DNA from: CAVSZB01 sp964420395
Lineage (GTDB): Bacteria; Krumholzibacteriota; Krumholzibacteriia; LZORAL124-64-63
Length of the DNA: 15,373 nucleotides
Reading direction: 5' to 3'
NCBI GenBank assembly: GCA_964420395.1
Contig: CAYQTJ010000065.1
Coordinates: 1-15,373 of the forward strand
Part shown: positions 1 through 7,015 of the stretch, piece by piece
How the letters are laid out: each line of letters starts with the position of its first letter
Position numbering within the stretch: the stretch's first letter is position 1
Translations under genes and position numbers: made by a program
The notes under the pieces: generated by a model
What the model saw: the letters and a program-made list of their open reading frames with translations, nothing else
Database searches by the model: none
Told to the model about the DNA's origin: nothing

Positions 1-20
1 TCTCCCCACACATCGGGTGG

Positions 21-52
<32 letters not shown>

Positions 53-78
53 GGCCCCCGGCCCCGCGCCGCCGGCCC

Positions 79-984
79 CTAGTTCCGCTTCAGGGAGCGG
101 TACACCATATCCGTGAACGCTTCCGGCGGAAACATCCGCTTCCCCCACGCCTCGTCGAGCCGCGCCGTCGGCTTCTCCGCGATGATCGTGGCGAGGTCCT
201 TCCCCGCCGCGATCTCGCGGGCGACGATGTCGCGGAACTCCTGCAGCATGGCGCGATGCGCGGCGAGATCGACCTTCGTGCCGACGGGGCCGTGGCCCGG
301 CACGATGCGGGTGGAGTCTCCGGCGGCGGCGATGACGACGTCGATCGCGGCGATCAGGCCGTCGATGTCGCCTCCGCTCGAGACGTCCACGAACGGATAG
401 CCGCCGTGGAACCAGAGGTCGCCCGTGTGGATCACGTCGGCGCGGCGGAAGCGCACGACCGCGTCGCCATCGGTGTGCGCGCGGCGCGGGTGCCGGATCT
501 CGATCGTTTCGCCGTTGAGGTACAGCGTCAGGGAATCGGCGAAGGTGAGCCGGGGCAGGGCGCCGGGCGCCGCGGGGGCGATCGTTTCGTCGATGACCGC
601 GATCGTCTGCCCCCGCTCCATCCGCGCGCGCAGGTGCGGGTGGGCGATGATGGTGGCGCCGTCGCGCGCCAGCGACTCATTGCCGCCCACGTGGTCGAAG
701 TGCCAGTGGGTGTTCACGACGAACGTGGCCGGTCCGGCGCCGAGGGAGGCCACGGCCCGCTTCAACTTCTCCGCCATCTGCGCATAGTCGCTGTCCACCA
801 GGAGGACGCCGTCCGGTCCGTGGCAGGCCACCACGTTGCCGCCCGCGCCGCGCAGCCAGGTCAGCCCCTCGCCCAGCGGCCGCGCCGAGAACTCGTACTT
901 CTCCCACTCCTGGGCCGCGGCCGGCGCGGCCGGCGCGGCCAGCGCGGCCAGACCGCAGAGGACGATCGCGAGCGCGCGTCGCAT
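79..984 (-). CDS. Exported metallo-beta-lactamase-fold hydrolase
   Basis: Predicted 301-residue zinc hydrolase of the MBL-fold superfamily. Visible metal ligands are the HWHFDH motif (H93, H95, D97, H98), H170 in AHTDGD, D189 in HTGDLWF and H231 in PGHG, so both zinc sites look complete. The Asp in GDLWF sits where true class B1/B2 beta-lactamases have Cys, so this is a generic MBL hydrolase of unknown substrate, not a confident antibiotic-resistance enzyme. The N-terminus (MRRALAIVLCGLAALAAP) is a Sec signal peptide, with likely cleavage after the AAA before QEW, so it acts in the periplasm or outside. The start at 984 is chosen because it begins the signal peptide; an AAAGGA sits 13 bases upstream. 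An in-frame GTG at 993 is a possible alternative start, and longer in-frame versions only add residues lacking signal character. It lies 99 bases after the coiled-coil gene on the same strand and may be co-transcribed, although a stem-loop lies between them. Confidence 0.88.
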   Translation of the reverse strand: MRRALAIVLCGLAALAAPAAPAAAQEWEKYEFSARPLGEGLTWLRGAGGNVVACHGPDGVLLVDSDYAQMAEKLKRAVASLGAGPATFVVNTHWHFDHVGGNESLARDGATIIAHPHLRARMERGQTIAVIDETIAPAAPGALPRLTFADSLTLYLNGETIEIRHPRRAHTDGDAVVRFRRADVIHTGDLWFHGGYPFVDVSSGGDIDGLIAAIDVVIAAAGDSTRIVPGHGPVGTKVDLAAHRAMLQEFRDIVAREIAAGKDLATIIAEKPTARLDEAWGKRMFPPEAFTDMVYRSLKRN

Positions 985-1028
985 CGGAACCACCCTGTCC
1001 TTTCGCCATCCGGGGCTCTCTCGCGCGG

Positions 1029-1057
1029 ACGCCCCGACCGCGGCGCGATCGGGGCGT
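1029..1057 (-). terminator. Stem-loop between coiled-coil and hydrolase genes
   Basis: Perfect 9-bp inverted repeat ACGCCCCGA / TCGGGGCGT with an 11-base loop, located 27 bases past the stop of the minus-strand coiled-coil gene. No T-tract follows on the minus strand, so it may be an attenuator, an RNA-stabilising hairpin or a non-canonical terminator. Confidence 0.4.
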
Positions 1058-1083
1058 TCGCAGGGCACTTCCGGCCGATCCGG

Positions 1084-1980
1084 TCAGCCGGTCATGATGA
1101 TGACCCGCTTGATGTTCCGGAACGACTGCGGATCGAGGATGTGCAGCTCCACCTGCCCGCCCACCTGCTGCAGCTCGTAGCTCGCCGGCGGCTGGGCGCT
1201 CAGGACCTTGGCCTTCTCCGCGGGAATGACGATCAGGGTCTCGCGGTCGGTGTCGAGGGCCAGGAACCGGGTCTCGTCGATCTGGCCGGACGGCTTGAGG
1301 GTCTTGCCCAGGCCGAGGAAGCCGCCCGTCGAGACCACGACGCCGTCCGTCTTCAGCTCCTTCTTCGAGCCGATGGTGTAGTAGACCGTGGCGAGCTCGC
1401 GGCGCTTCGCCTCGATCGCCTCGTTCTGGGATTCGATCGTCGCCACCTGGGCCTGGATCGTCTCCTGGCCCTGCTGGACCTCTGCCGTCAGTCCCGTGAC
1501 CTGCGTCTGGAGCTCGCCCACCCGCTGCGTGAGCTGGGCGATGATGGTCTCCTTCTCGGCCACCGTCGCGCGGAGGCCCTTGATCATCTTCTCGAGACCG
1601 GCCACCTGGATCCCGCTCTTCTCGAGCTGCGCCTCGAGATCCTTGATGCGGTTCTTGGCCCGCTGGACACTGGCCTTGATCACGGCGATGCGCGCCACCG
1701 CCTCCTCGCCCCGATCCCGCGAAAGGCTCTTCTCGGCCTCGAGCTGGGTGGCGAGCGCCTGCGCGCCGTCCTCGCCGACCATGATGGCGTTGAGGCTGTC
1801 CTGGATGGCGGCGATCTCGTTGACCGCCTCTCCATAGCGATCGCGCGCCGCCTGCTCGTCGGCCTGCAGCGCGGCGTAGTCGGTCGATTTCTGCTGGAGC
1901 TTCTGGTAGAGCACCCCGGCGACACCGAGCAGCAACACGACCGCAATGGCGAGAATGGTGAACAACACCGACTTGCGCAT
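1084..1980 (-). CDS. Membrane-anchored coiled-coil protein, Cbp1-like
   Basis: 298 residues. An N-terminal hydrophobic segment (about residues 4-24, rich in L/V/I/A) works as a membrane anchor or uncleaved signal. It is followed by a long coiled coil (about 26-198) with heptad-like Leu/Ile/Ala spacing and many Glu, Gln and Arg. A compact C-terminal domain (about 199-298) begins YYTIGSKKELK and contains GGFLGLGKTLKP. This architecture and the YY-IG-KKELK / GGFLG-GK signature resemble proteins labelled Cbp1-family collagen-binding adhesins in Bacteroidota; I recall the family by pattern and could not search for it. That label may not reflect its role here, and a cell-envelope structural or scaffold role is equally possible. 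The start is well supported by GGGGAGGT five bases before ATG. It lies 80 bases after the M3 peptidase gene on the same strand and appears to have its own promoter in that gap. Confidence 0.8.
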   Translation of the reverse strand: MRKSVLFTILAIAVVLLLGVAGVLYQKLQQKSTDYAALQADEQAARDRYGEAVNEIAAIQDSLNAIMVGEDGAQALATQLEAEKSLSRDRGEEAVARIAVIKASVQRAKNRIKDLEAQLEKSGIQVAGLEKMIKGLRATVAEKETIIAQLTQRVGELQTQVTGLTAEVQQGQETIQAQVATIESQNEAIEAKRRELATVYYTIGSKKELKTDGVVVSTGGFLGLGKTLKPSGQIDETRFLALDTDRETLIVIPAEKAKVLSAQPPASYELQQVGGQVELHILDPQSFRNIKRVIIMTG

Positions 1981-2012
1981 GGTGACCTCCCCTTCATTAC
2001 GAACCAGGCGTC

Positions 2013-2042
2013 AATCTAGCGCATCCGTGGCGCCCCTGCCAG
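2013..2042 (-). promoter_or_regulatory. Candidate sigma70-type promoter for coiled-coil gene
   Basis: On the minus strand, CTGGCA (2037-2042; 4 of 6 matches to TTGACA) is separated by 18 bases from TAGATT (2013-2018; 4 of 6 matches to TATAAT). This predicts a start about 25 bases before the ATG at 1980. The stretch is less GC-rich than its surroundings. It is a consensus match only. Confidence 0.4.
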
Positions 2043-2060
2043 CGCGGGACCGCGACCGGG

Positions 2061-4172
2061 CTAAAGCAGTCCCCGGGCCCGCAGCAGCGGCTCCACCGCC
2101 GGCTCCCTCCCCCGAAAGCTCACGAACATCTCCATCGGGTCGGCCACGCCGTCCCGTTCCAGGACGTTCCGGCGGAAGGAGGCGGCCGTCGCCGGGTCGA
2201 AGATGCCGTTCGCGCTGAAGAGATCGAAGGCGTCGTTGTCGAGCACCGCCGCCCAGATGTAGCTGTAGTATCCCGCGTCGTAGCTGCCGGTGATGTGCCC
2301 GAAGTAGGTGCTGCGGTAGCGCGACACGATCTCGGGAATGAGGCCGTAGCGGTCGAACACCTCCTGCTCGAACTTCGCCACGTCGACTTTCTCGCCCGCG
2401 GGAAGGCTGTGATAGGCCAGGTCGAGCAGGGAGGCCGCGAGGTACTCCGTCGTGGCGAAGCCCTGGTTGAACAGGGTGGCGTTCCTGATCCGGTCGATGA
2501 GATGCTGCGGGATGGGCTCGCCCGTCTGGTAGTGCTTCGCGTACAGCGCCAGCACCTCGGGATGGAAGGCCCAGTGCTCCATGATCTGGCTGGGCAGCTC
2601 CACGAAGTCCATGGCCACGAAGGAGGACGTGTAGGGGACCTTGGAGAGCAGGCTCTCGAGGGCGTGGCCGAACTCGTGGAACAGGGTCTCGGTGTCGTCC
2701 ATGCTCAGCAGGGCCGGGGTGCTCTCCGTCGGCCGCGTGAGATTGCAGACCACCGTGGTTACCGGCGTGATCTCCTTGCCGTCGCGGAAGTGGTGCCCGC
2801 GGTACTCCAGGCACCAGGCGCCCCCCTCCTTGCTCTCGCGCGGGAAGACGTCGATGTAGAGGACGCCGAGATGTGCGCCGTCGGCCTCCTTCACTTCGTA
2901 GGCCTGGGCATCGGGGTGCGGCCGGGGCAGGTCCGGCAGCGGCGTGAAGGTCAGCCCGTACAGTCGCTTCGCCACGTCGAACATCCCCTCGCGCACGAAT
3001 TCCAACTTGAAGTAGGGCCGGATCTCGCTCTCGTCGAGGTCGTACTTCGACTTGTGCAGCTTCTCGGCGTAGTACATCCAGTCCCAGGAGGCCAGTTGGA
3101 AGCCCCCCGCCTCGCCGTCGATGATGCCCTGCAGCTCGGCGGCCTCGCTCCGGGCGACCTTGAGGGACTTCTCCCAGAGCGAATTCAGCAGCGCGAGGGC
3201 CCGCTCGGGCGTCTTCGCCATCCTGGTCTCCAGCCGGTAGGCGGCGTAGCTCGGGAAGCCGAGCAATTGTCCCTTGGTGGCGCGCAGTTCCACCATGCGC
3301 GCCAGGACCGCCTTGTTGTCCTGCGCGTTGCCGTTGTTGCCCCGGTTGGTGTAGGCGGCGTAGAGCCGCTGGCGCAGCTCGCGGTTGCTCGCGTACTGGA
3401 GGAACGGGATCATGCTCGGCTTGTGGGTGGTGAAGAGCCATTTGCCCGGCAGGTTGCCGGCCGCGGCGGCCTCGGCGGCCGTGGCGATCACGCCCGCCGG
3501 CAGCCCGGCGAGGTCCGCCTCGTTGTCGATGACCAGCTTGAACGCGTTGGTCTCGGCCAGCAGGTTGGCGTCGAACTGGACCGCCAGGGAGGCCAGCTCC
3601 CGGTTGATGTTGCGCAACTCCTCCTGCTTCTCCGCGGGGAGAAGGGCGCCGTCGAGCACGAACGAGCGGTACAGCCTGTCGAGCAGGTAGCTCCGGGCGG
3701 GATCGAGGTTCCACCGCTCCCTCTGCTCGTGCACCGCCTTGATCCGCGCGAACAGCCGCGGATTGAGCGTGATGGCGTCCTCGTGACCCGAGAGCTGCGG
3801 CTTGATCTCCTCCGAGATCTTCTGGATGGCCGCGTTGGTGTTGGCGCTTGCGAGGTTGTCGAACACGCCGGACACCGTGCCCAGCAGCAGATCGCTGTTG
3901 AACAGCGCCTCGACGGTGTTATCCCAGGTCGGCTCGGCCGGGTCGCTGACGATGCGCTCGATGGCCGCGTTCTGCTGCTTCATCCCCTCCGCGAACGCCG
4001 GCAGGAAGTGCTCGGGCCTGATCCGGTCGAAGGGCGGCACGCCGAACGGCGTGTCGAACGGCGTGAGCAGCGGATTGCCGGCGAGGATCCCCTTCTCCAT
4101 GTCCTGACTCTCCCTGCAGCTCAGGCAAAGCGACAGCGCGCACAGCACGACGACGACGGTCATCCTCTTCAT
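2061..4172 (-). CDS. M3-family zinc oligopeptidase / dipeptidyl carboxypeptidase, exported
   Basis: 703-residue thimet-oligopeptidase-family (M3) metallopeptidase, close in length and layout to E. coli Dcp and oligopeptidase A, which cleave short peptides. Catalytic motif: H499-E500-F-G-H503 binds zinc with E500 as the general base; the third ligand is E525 in DFVELPSQIMEHW, matching the FVE-PSQ motif of Dcp. The substrate-binding His/Tyr signature is present as GHITGSYDAGYYSY (about 625-638). The N-terminus (MKRMTVVVVLCALSLCLSC) is a signal sequence. Cysteines at 16 and 19 followed by RES suggest a lipoprotein, though neither fits the lipobox perfectly, so it is probably periplasmic or membrane-tethered rather than cytosolic like OpdA. 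The start at 4172 is chosen because it begins the signal sequence and has AGGGG nine bases upstream; a further in-frame ATG lies nine bases later. It is the first gene of the leftward group and is divergent from the nuclease gene. Likely role: digestion of oligopeptides in the envelope. Confidence 0.93.
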   Translation of the reverse strand: MKRMTVVVVLCALSLCLSCRESQDMEKGILAGNPLLTPFDTPFGVPPFDRIRPEHFLPAFAEGMKQQNAAIERIVSDPAEPTWDNTVEALFNSDLLLGTVSGVFDNLASANTNAAIQKISEEIKPQLSGHEDAITLNPRLFARIKAVHEQRERWNLDPARSYLLDRLYRSFVLDGALLPAEKQEELRNINRELASLAVQFDANLLAETNAFKLVIDNEADLAGLPAGVIATAAEAAAAGNLPGKWLFTTHKPSMIPFLQYASNRELRQRLYAAYTNRGNNGNAQDNKAVLARMVELRATKGQLLGFPSYAAYRLETRMAKTPERALALLNSLWEKSLKVARSEAAELQGIIDGEAGGFQLASWDWMYYAEKLHKSKYDLDESEIRPYFKLEFVREGMFDVAKRLYGLTFTPLPDLPRPHPDAQAYEVKEADGAHLGVLYIDVFPRESKEGGAWCLEYRGHHFRDGKEITPVTTVVCNLTRPTESTPALLSMDDTETLFHEFGHALESLLSKVPYTSSFVAMDFVELPSQIMEHWAFHPEVLALYAKHYQTGEPIPQHLIDRIRNATLFNQGFATTEYLAASLLDLAYHSLPAGEKVDVAKFEQEVFDRYGLIPEIVSRYRSTYFGHITGSYDAGYYSYIWAAVLDNDAFDLFSANGIFDPATAASFRRNVLERDGVADPMEMFVSFRGREPAVEPLLRARGLL

Positions 4173-4252
4173 GGTTTCGACCCCTGCTGTTTTCGGGTGC
4201 CGGGTTGCGGACGCGGGCAGCCCGGGAGGCCGCACGATGGCGCTCGTCGGTC

Positions 4253-4281
4253 ACGATACACCGTCGGCTTTGGTTTCTCCA
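4253..4281 (-). promoter_or_regulatory. Weak candidate promoter for M3 peptidase gene
   Basis: On the minus strand, TGGAGA (4276-4281) and TATCGT (4253-4258) are 17 bases apart, each matching 4 of 6 consensus positions. They lie about 80 bases before the peptidase start. This is the best spaced pair I see in this part of the divergent intergenic region, but chance matches of this quality are common. Confidence 0.25.
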
Positions 4282-4291
4282 CCACGGGGTG

Positions 4292-4313
4292 CCCGGGGAG
4301 CCGCGGCCCCGGG
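4292..4313. promoter_or_regulatory. Inverted repeat over the -35 region of the nuclease promoter
   Basis: Perfect 7-bp arms CCCGGGG / CCCCGGG separated by 8 bases (AGCCGCGG). The right arm covers the place where a -35 box would lie for the TATAAT at 4330. It could be an operator or simply GC-rich symmetry; no protein family is implied by the sequence. Confidence 0.3.
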
Positions 4314-4326
4314 AACGCCCGGATTG

Positions 4327-4335
4327 TGCTATAAT
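4327..4335 (+). promoter_or_regulatory. Extended -10 promoter for the nuclease gene
   Basis: TG-C-TATAAT is a perfect match to the extended -10 element (TGnTATAAT), striking in DNA this GC-rich. There is no recognisable -35 at the proper distance (CCCCGG), as is usual for extended -10 promoters. The predicted start near 4342 leaves a leader of about 60 bases before the ATG at 4403. Confidence 0.65.
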
Positions 4336-4402
4336 GGACCGGTTCGGGAAACGATCGGCGCCCGCCGCAACGGGAAGCTGCACCTCGCACAGGGGAAGTC
4401 GT

Positions 4403-6205
4403 ATGTGTATGCCCTGCTTCAGGAACGGAAATTCACAGCTCCCGGGGCCCGCCTTCCGGTCGGCGCTCCTGCTCGTGGTCCTTGCCGGTCTGGCGTTCCT
4501 GCCGGCCGGGACGGCGGCCGCCCCGCCGGCTGGATACTATGACTCGGTGGTCACCACCACCCCCCTGCAGCTGCGCACGACCCTGCACGAGGTGATCGAC
4601 GACCACACGCGGTTCCCCTACACCGCCTCGAGCACCGACACCTGGAACATCCTCGAGCAGGCCGACGAGGATCCGGCGAACGCCGCCAACATCCTGGATC
4701 TCTACCGGAACCGGAGCTACGTCAAGTTCGGTGGCGGCACCGGTCCCTACAACCGGGAGCACAGCTGGCCCAACAGCTACGGCTTCCCGGATGACGGCAC
4801 CACCAACTACCCGTACACCGACTGTCATCACCTGTTCCTCTGCGACGTCGGCTACAACAGCGACCGGGGCAACAAGCCGTTCGGCGCCTGTGCGGCCGGC
4901 TCCACAGAGCGCGTGACCGACTTCAACGACGGCGAAGGGGGCGGCTCGGGGGTGTTCCCGGGCAATTCCAACTGGTTCGACAGCACTCTCTGGCTGACCT
5001 GGAACGGCAGGCAGGGCGACGTGGCACGGGCCATGTTCTACATGGACGTCCGTTACGCGGGCGGCACGCACAACGTCACGCACGTGGCGGAGCCGGACCT
5101 GATCCTCACCGACAACTCTTCCCTGATCGTGACCACCGGCAGCAACGCGTCGGTCGCGTACATGGGGCTGCTGTCGGTGCTGCTGCGGTGGAACGCCGCC
5201 GACCCGGTGGACGATCGCGAACGGGCCCGCAATGACGCGGTGTACGGCTACCAGGGCAACCGCAACCCCTTCGTGGACCATCCGGAATGGGTGAACGCCA
5301 TCTTCCTGCCGAGCAGCGGCCCGACGATCGCCTCGATCCCCGACGTGCCGGCCGACCAGGGCGGCCAGCTGCAGGTCAACTGGCAGCGCAACTCCCTCGA
5401 CGTCATCGGCTCGCCGGTGCCGATCACCCAGTACGTGATCCAGCGGTACGCGGGCGCCTGGGTCGACGTGGCGGTCCAGCCGGCCACCCTTTCCGCCACC
5501 TACTCCCTGACCGTCCCGACGGGGGACATCGCCTCGCCGGCGACGCCGCAGCCGTGGTCCGAGTACCGCGTCGCGGCGGTCGAAACCGGCGGCCTCGTCC
5601 ACCTGTCCGCCGCGGTCAGCGCCTACTCGATCGACAACCTGCCCCCGCCGACGCCGGTGGTGTCGCTCGATCAGAGCGGCGTGCCCTGGGTGATCTCGTG
5701 GGCCGCCCCGGCGATCCCCGACTTCGACGTGGCCTGTCTGTACCGCGGGGACACGCCCGGCTTCGTGCCGGGCACTCCGCTGCAGTGCGTTGCCGGCACC
5801 TCCTGGCTCGAATACGACCCCGCGCTGAGCTACTACGTGGTGCAGTTCTCCGACATCCACGGCAACCTGAGCGGCTTCAGCGCCGAGGTCTCTCCCAACG
5901 TGACCGACGTGCCGGACGCCGGCGGCCGGCGGACGGCGATCTCGCGCGTCTATCCGAACCCGTTCAATCCGCTGACCCGCGTGGCGTTCTCGCTCCGCGA
6001 GCCGGGCCTGGCCCGCATCGACCTGTTCTCGGCCGACGGACGGTTCGTCCGCACGCTGCTGGACGAGGCGCGCGGCGCCGGCGACTTCGAGGTCTCCTGG
6101 GACGGCACCGACGTCCGGGGCGGCCGACTGGCGAGCGGCCCGTACTTCCTGCGGCTGCAGAGCGGCGGCCAGGTCGACACGCGGAAGTTGCTTCTGCTCA
6201 AGTAG
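4403..6205 (+). CDS. Secreted endonuclease I-family nuclease with C-terminal sorting-type domain
   Basis: 600-residue predicted extracellular nuclease. A signal peptide occupies about residues 1-40 (hydrophobic core ALLLVVLAGLAFL, then AGTAAA). The endonuclease I domain (about 45-300) has the NREHSWP motif (117-123; H120 the expected catalytic His), RGNKPF (155-160), the GDVARAMFYMDVRY segment (205-218) and GNRNPFVDHPEW (285-296), all typical of EndA/NucM-type enzymes that cut DNA and RNA non-specifically. Residues about 320-500 look like two fibronectin-type-III-like beta domains. Residues 511-600 form a FlgD-like/sorting-type domain with YPNPFNP (517-523), SWDGTD and SGPYFLRL, ending RKLLLLK, as in cargo proteins of FCB-type bacteria. 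The start at 4403 is chosen for AGGGGA six bases upstream and for the signal peptide; a second in-frame ATG lies at 4409, and longer in-frame versions would run across the promoter. Three Cys (141, 147, 163) in the catalytic domain may form a disulfide. Likely role: nucleic acid scavenging outside the cell. Confidence 0.92.
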   Translation: MCMPCFRNGNSQLPGPAFRSALLLVVLAGLAFLPAGTAAAPPAGYYDSVVTTTPLQLRTTLHEVIDDHTRFPYTASSTDTWNILEQADEDPANAANILDLYRNRSYVKFGGGTGPYNREHSWPNSYGFPDDGTTNYPYTDCHHLFLCDVGYNSDRGNKPFGACAAGSTERVTDFNDGEGGGSGVFPGNSNWFDSTLWLTWNGRQGDVARAMFYMDVRYAGGTHNVTHVAEPDLILTDNSSLIVTTGSNASVAYMGLLSVLLRWNAADPVDDRERARNDAVYGYQGNRNPFVDHPEWVNAIFLPSSGPTIASIPDVPADQGGQLQVNWQRNSLDVIGSPVPITQYVIQRYAGAWVDVAVQPATLSATYSLTVPTGDIASPATPQPWSEYRVAAVETGGLVHLSAAVSAYSIDNLPPPTPVVSLDQSGVPWVISWAAPAIPDFDVACLYRGDTPGFVPGTPLQCVAGTSWLEYDPALSYYVVQFSDIHGNLSGFSAEVSPNVTDVPDAGGRRTAISRVYPNPFNPLTRVAFSLREPGLARIDLFSADGRFVRTLLDEARGAGDFEVSWDGTDVRGGRLASGPYFLRLQSGGQVDTRKLLLLK

Positions 6206-6213
6206 TCCCGACC

Positions 6214-6242
6214 GGGGCCGGCCCTCCAATCGGGCCGGCCCC
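6214..6242 (+). terminator. Strong stem-loop after the nuclease gene
   Basis: Perfect 11-bp inverted repeat GGGGCCGGCCC / GGGCCGGCCCC with a 7-base loop, starting eight bases after the stop codon. There is no T-tract downstream, so it resembles the T-less hairpins found at gene ends in high-GC genomes rather than a classic intrinsic terminator. Confidence 0.6.
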
Positions 6243-6293
6243 AGCGACTTGGGAACTTTGAACTCCCTCCCCCGGGCGCTGCGAACAATCCCC

Positions 6294-6356
6294 TTGACGG
6301 CGTGAGCGCCGGAACACTACTTACCGGTAGGTTCTACCGAACGATAGGTAATTAGT
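6294..6356 (+). promoter_or_regulatory. Promoter and probable TetR operator of the efflux operon
   Basis: TTGACG (6294-6299) matches 5 of 6 positions of a -35 box. The -10 is unclear: 16-18 bases further lies ACTACTTA, inside an AT-rich island unlike the rest of the window. The island holds overlapping dyads: outer arms ACTACTTACC (6316-6325) and GGTAATTAGT (6347-6356) match as inverted repeats at 9 of 10 positions; an inner perfect dyad CGGTAG-GTT-CTACCG lies at 6325-6339; an imperfect 16-bp palindrome running TACCGAAC/GATAGGTA lies at 6335-6350. Symmetry of this size overlapping the -10, 30 bases before a TetR gene, is the expected layout of an autoregulated TetR operator. Binding itself is inferred. 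Confidence 0.65.
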
Positions 6357-6385
6357 CCGATTTCCTGCCCGCCGAGGAGGGATCG

Positions 6386-7015
6386 ATGACCGGAACCGAT
6401 ATCCCGCCCCTGGTCGACCCGGGCGCCCGGGAGCGACTCCTGAAAGCCGCCGCGGCGCTCTTCGCCCGCAAGGGATACGCGGCCACGACGGTGCGCGAGA
6501 TCGTCGAGGCGGCCGGCGTCACCAAGCCGGTCCTCTACTACTACTTCCGCAGCAAGGAGGGGCTGTTCCAGGACCTTTCCGGCCTGGCGATCGCCGCGCA
6601 TGACGCGGTGCTCGAGGAGCTCCGCCATGACCACGGCACCCCCACGGAGAAGATCCGGCTGCTGTTCGACCGGGTCTTCGCGCTGATTCAGGAGCACGTG
6701 GAGGTGGTGCGGATGCTCGACGCGGTCTATTACGGCCCCCCCGAGAGCTCGCCCCCCTTCGACTTCGACAAGCTCTACGGCACCTTCCACCGGACCCTCC
6801 GCCAGCTCGTCGCGGAGGGGGTGCGCTGCGGCGAGTTGCGTCCCGACGACGTGGACCTCATGACGCTGGCGCTGCTCGGCGGCTGGGTGATCGCCGTGGA
6901 CGACACCACCTGCTGTCACGGGCACGGGCTGGGGGCGGATGGGGTGGCGCGCGTGAGGGACTACATTCTCGACGGCCTGCGCGCCGGCGGGAGCGGACAG
7001 GGAGAGAAACGATGA
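6386..7015 (+). CDS. TetR-family transcriptional regulator of the efflux operon
   Basis: 209 residues. The N-terminal TetR helix-turn-helix domain spans about residues 15-63, with the hallmark order LFARKGYAATTVREIVEAAGV followed by KPVLYYYFRSKEGLF. The remaining helices form the ligand-binding and dimerisation domain, whose ligand cannot be read from sequence. An unusual cluster DTTCCHGHG (C176, C177, H178, H180) lies late in the domain and could bind metal or sense thiols, but this is speculation. The start is firmly set by GAGGAGGG four bases before ATG. Its stop overlaps the adaptor start by four bases (ATGA), so the two are translationally coupled. The upstream dyads suggest that it represses itself and the pump genes, releasing them when a pump substrate binds. 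Confidence 0.92.
   Translation: MTGTDIPPLVDPGARERLLKAAAALFARKGYAATTVREIVEAAGVTKPVLYYYFRSKEGLFQDLSGLAIAAHDAVLEELRHDHGTPTEKIRLLFDRVFALIQEHVEVVRMLDAVYYGPPESSPPFDFDKLYGTFHRTLRQLVAEGVRCGELRPDDVDLMTLALLGGWVIAVDDTTCCHGHGLGADGVARVRDYILDGLRAGGSGQGEKR

Noticed and set aside
79..984. Class B beta-lactamase resistance gene
   Set aside because: The zinc motif is right for the superfamily, but D189 occupies the position of the B1/B2 cysteine and is typical of generic MBL hydrolases. Calling resistance would overstate the evidence.
256..2019. Plus-strand open frame spanning the hydrolase and coiled-coil genes
   Set aside because: It crosses two well-supported minus-strand genes and the gap between them, and shows no domain or start signal.
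2295..4334. Long plus-strand open frame opposite the M3 peptidase
   Set aside because: It lies antisense to a gene with an intact HEFGH site and family motifs. Its own product is repetitive Arg/Glu/Leu/Val-rich sequence typical of GC shadow frames.
4205..4402. N-terminal extension of the nuclease frame back to 4205
   Set aside because: It would place the perfect extended -10 and the ribosome site inside the coding region and put the signal peptide in the middle of the protein.
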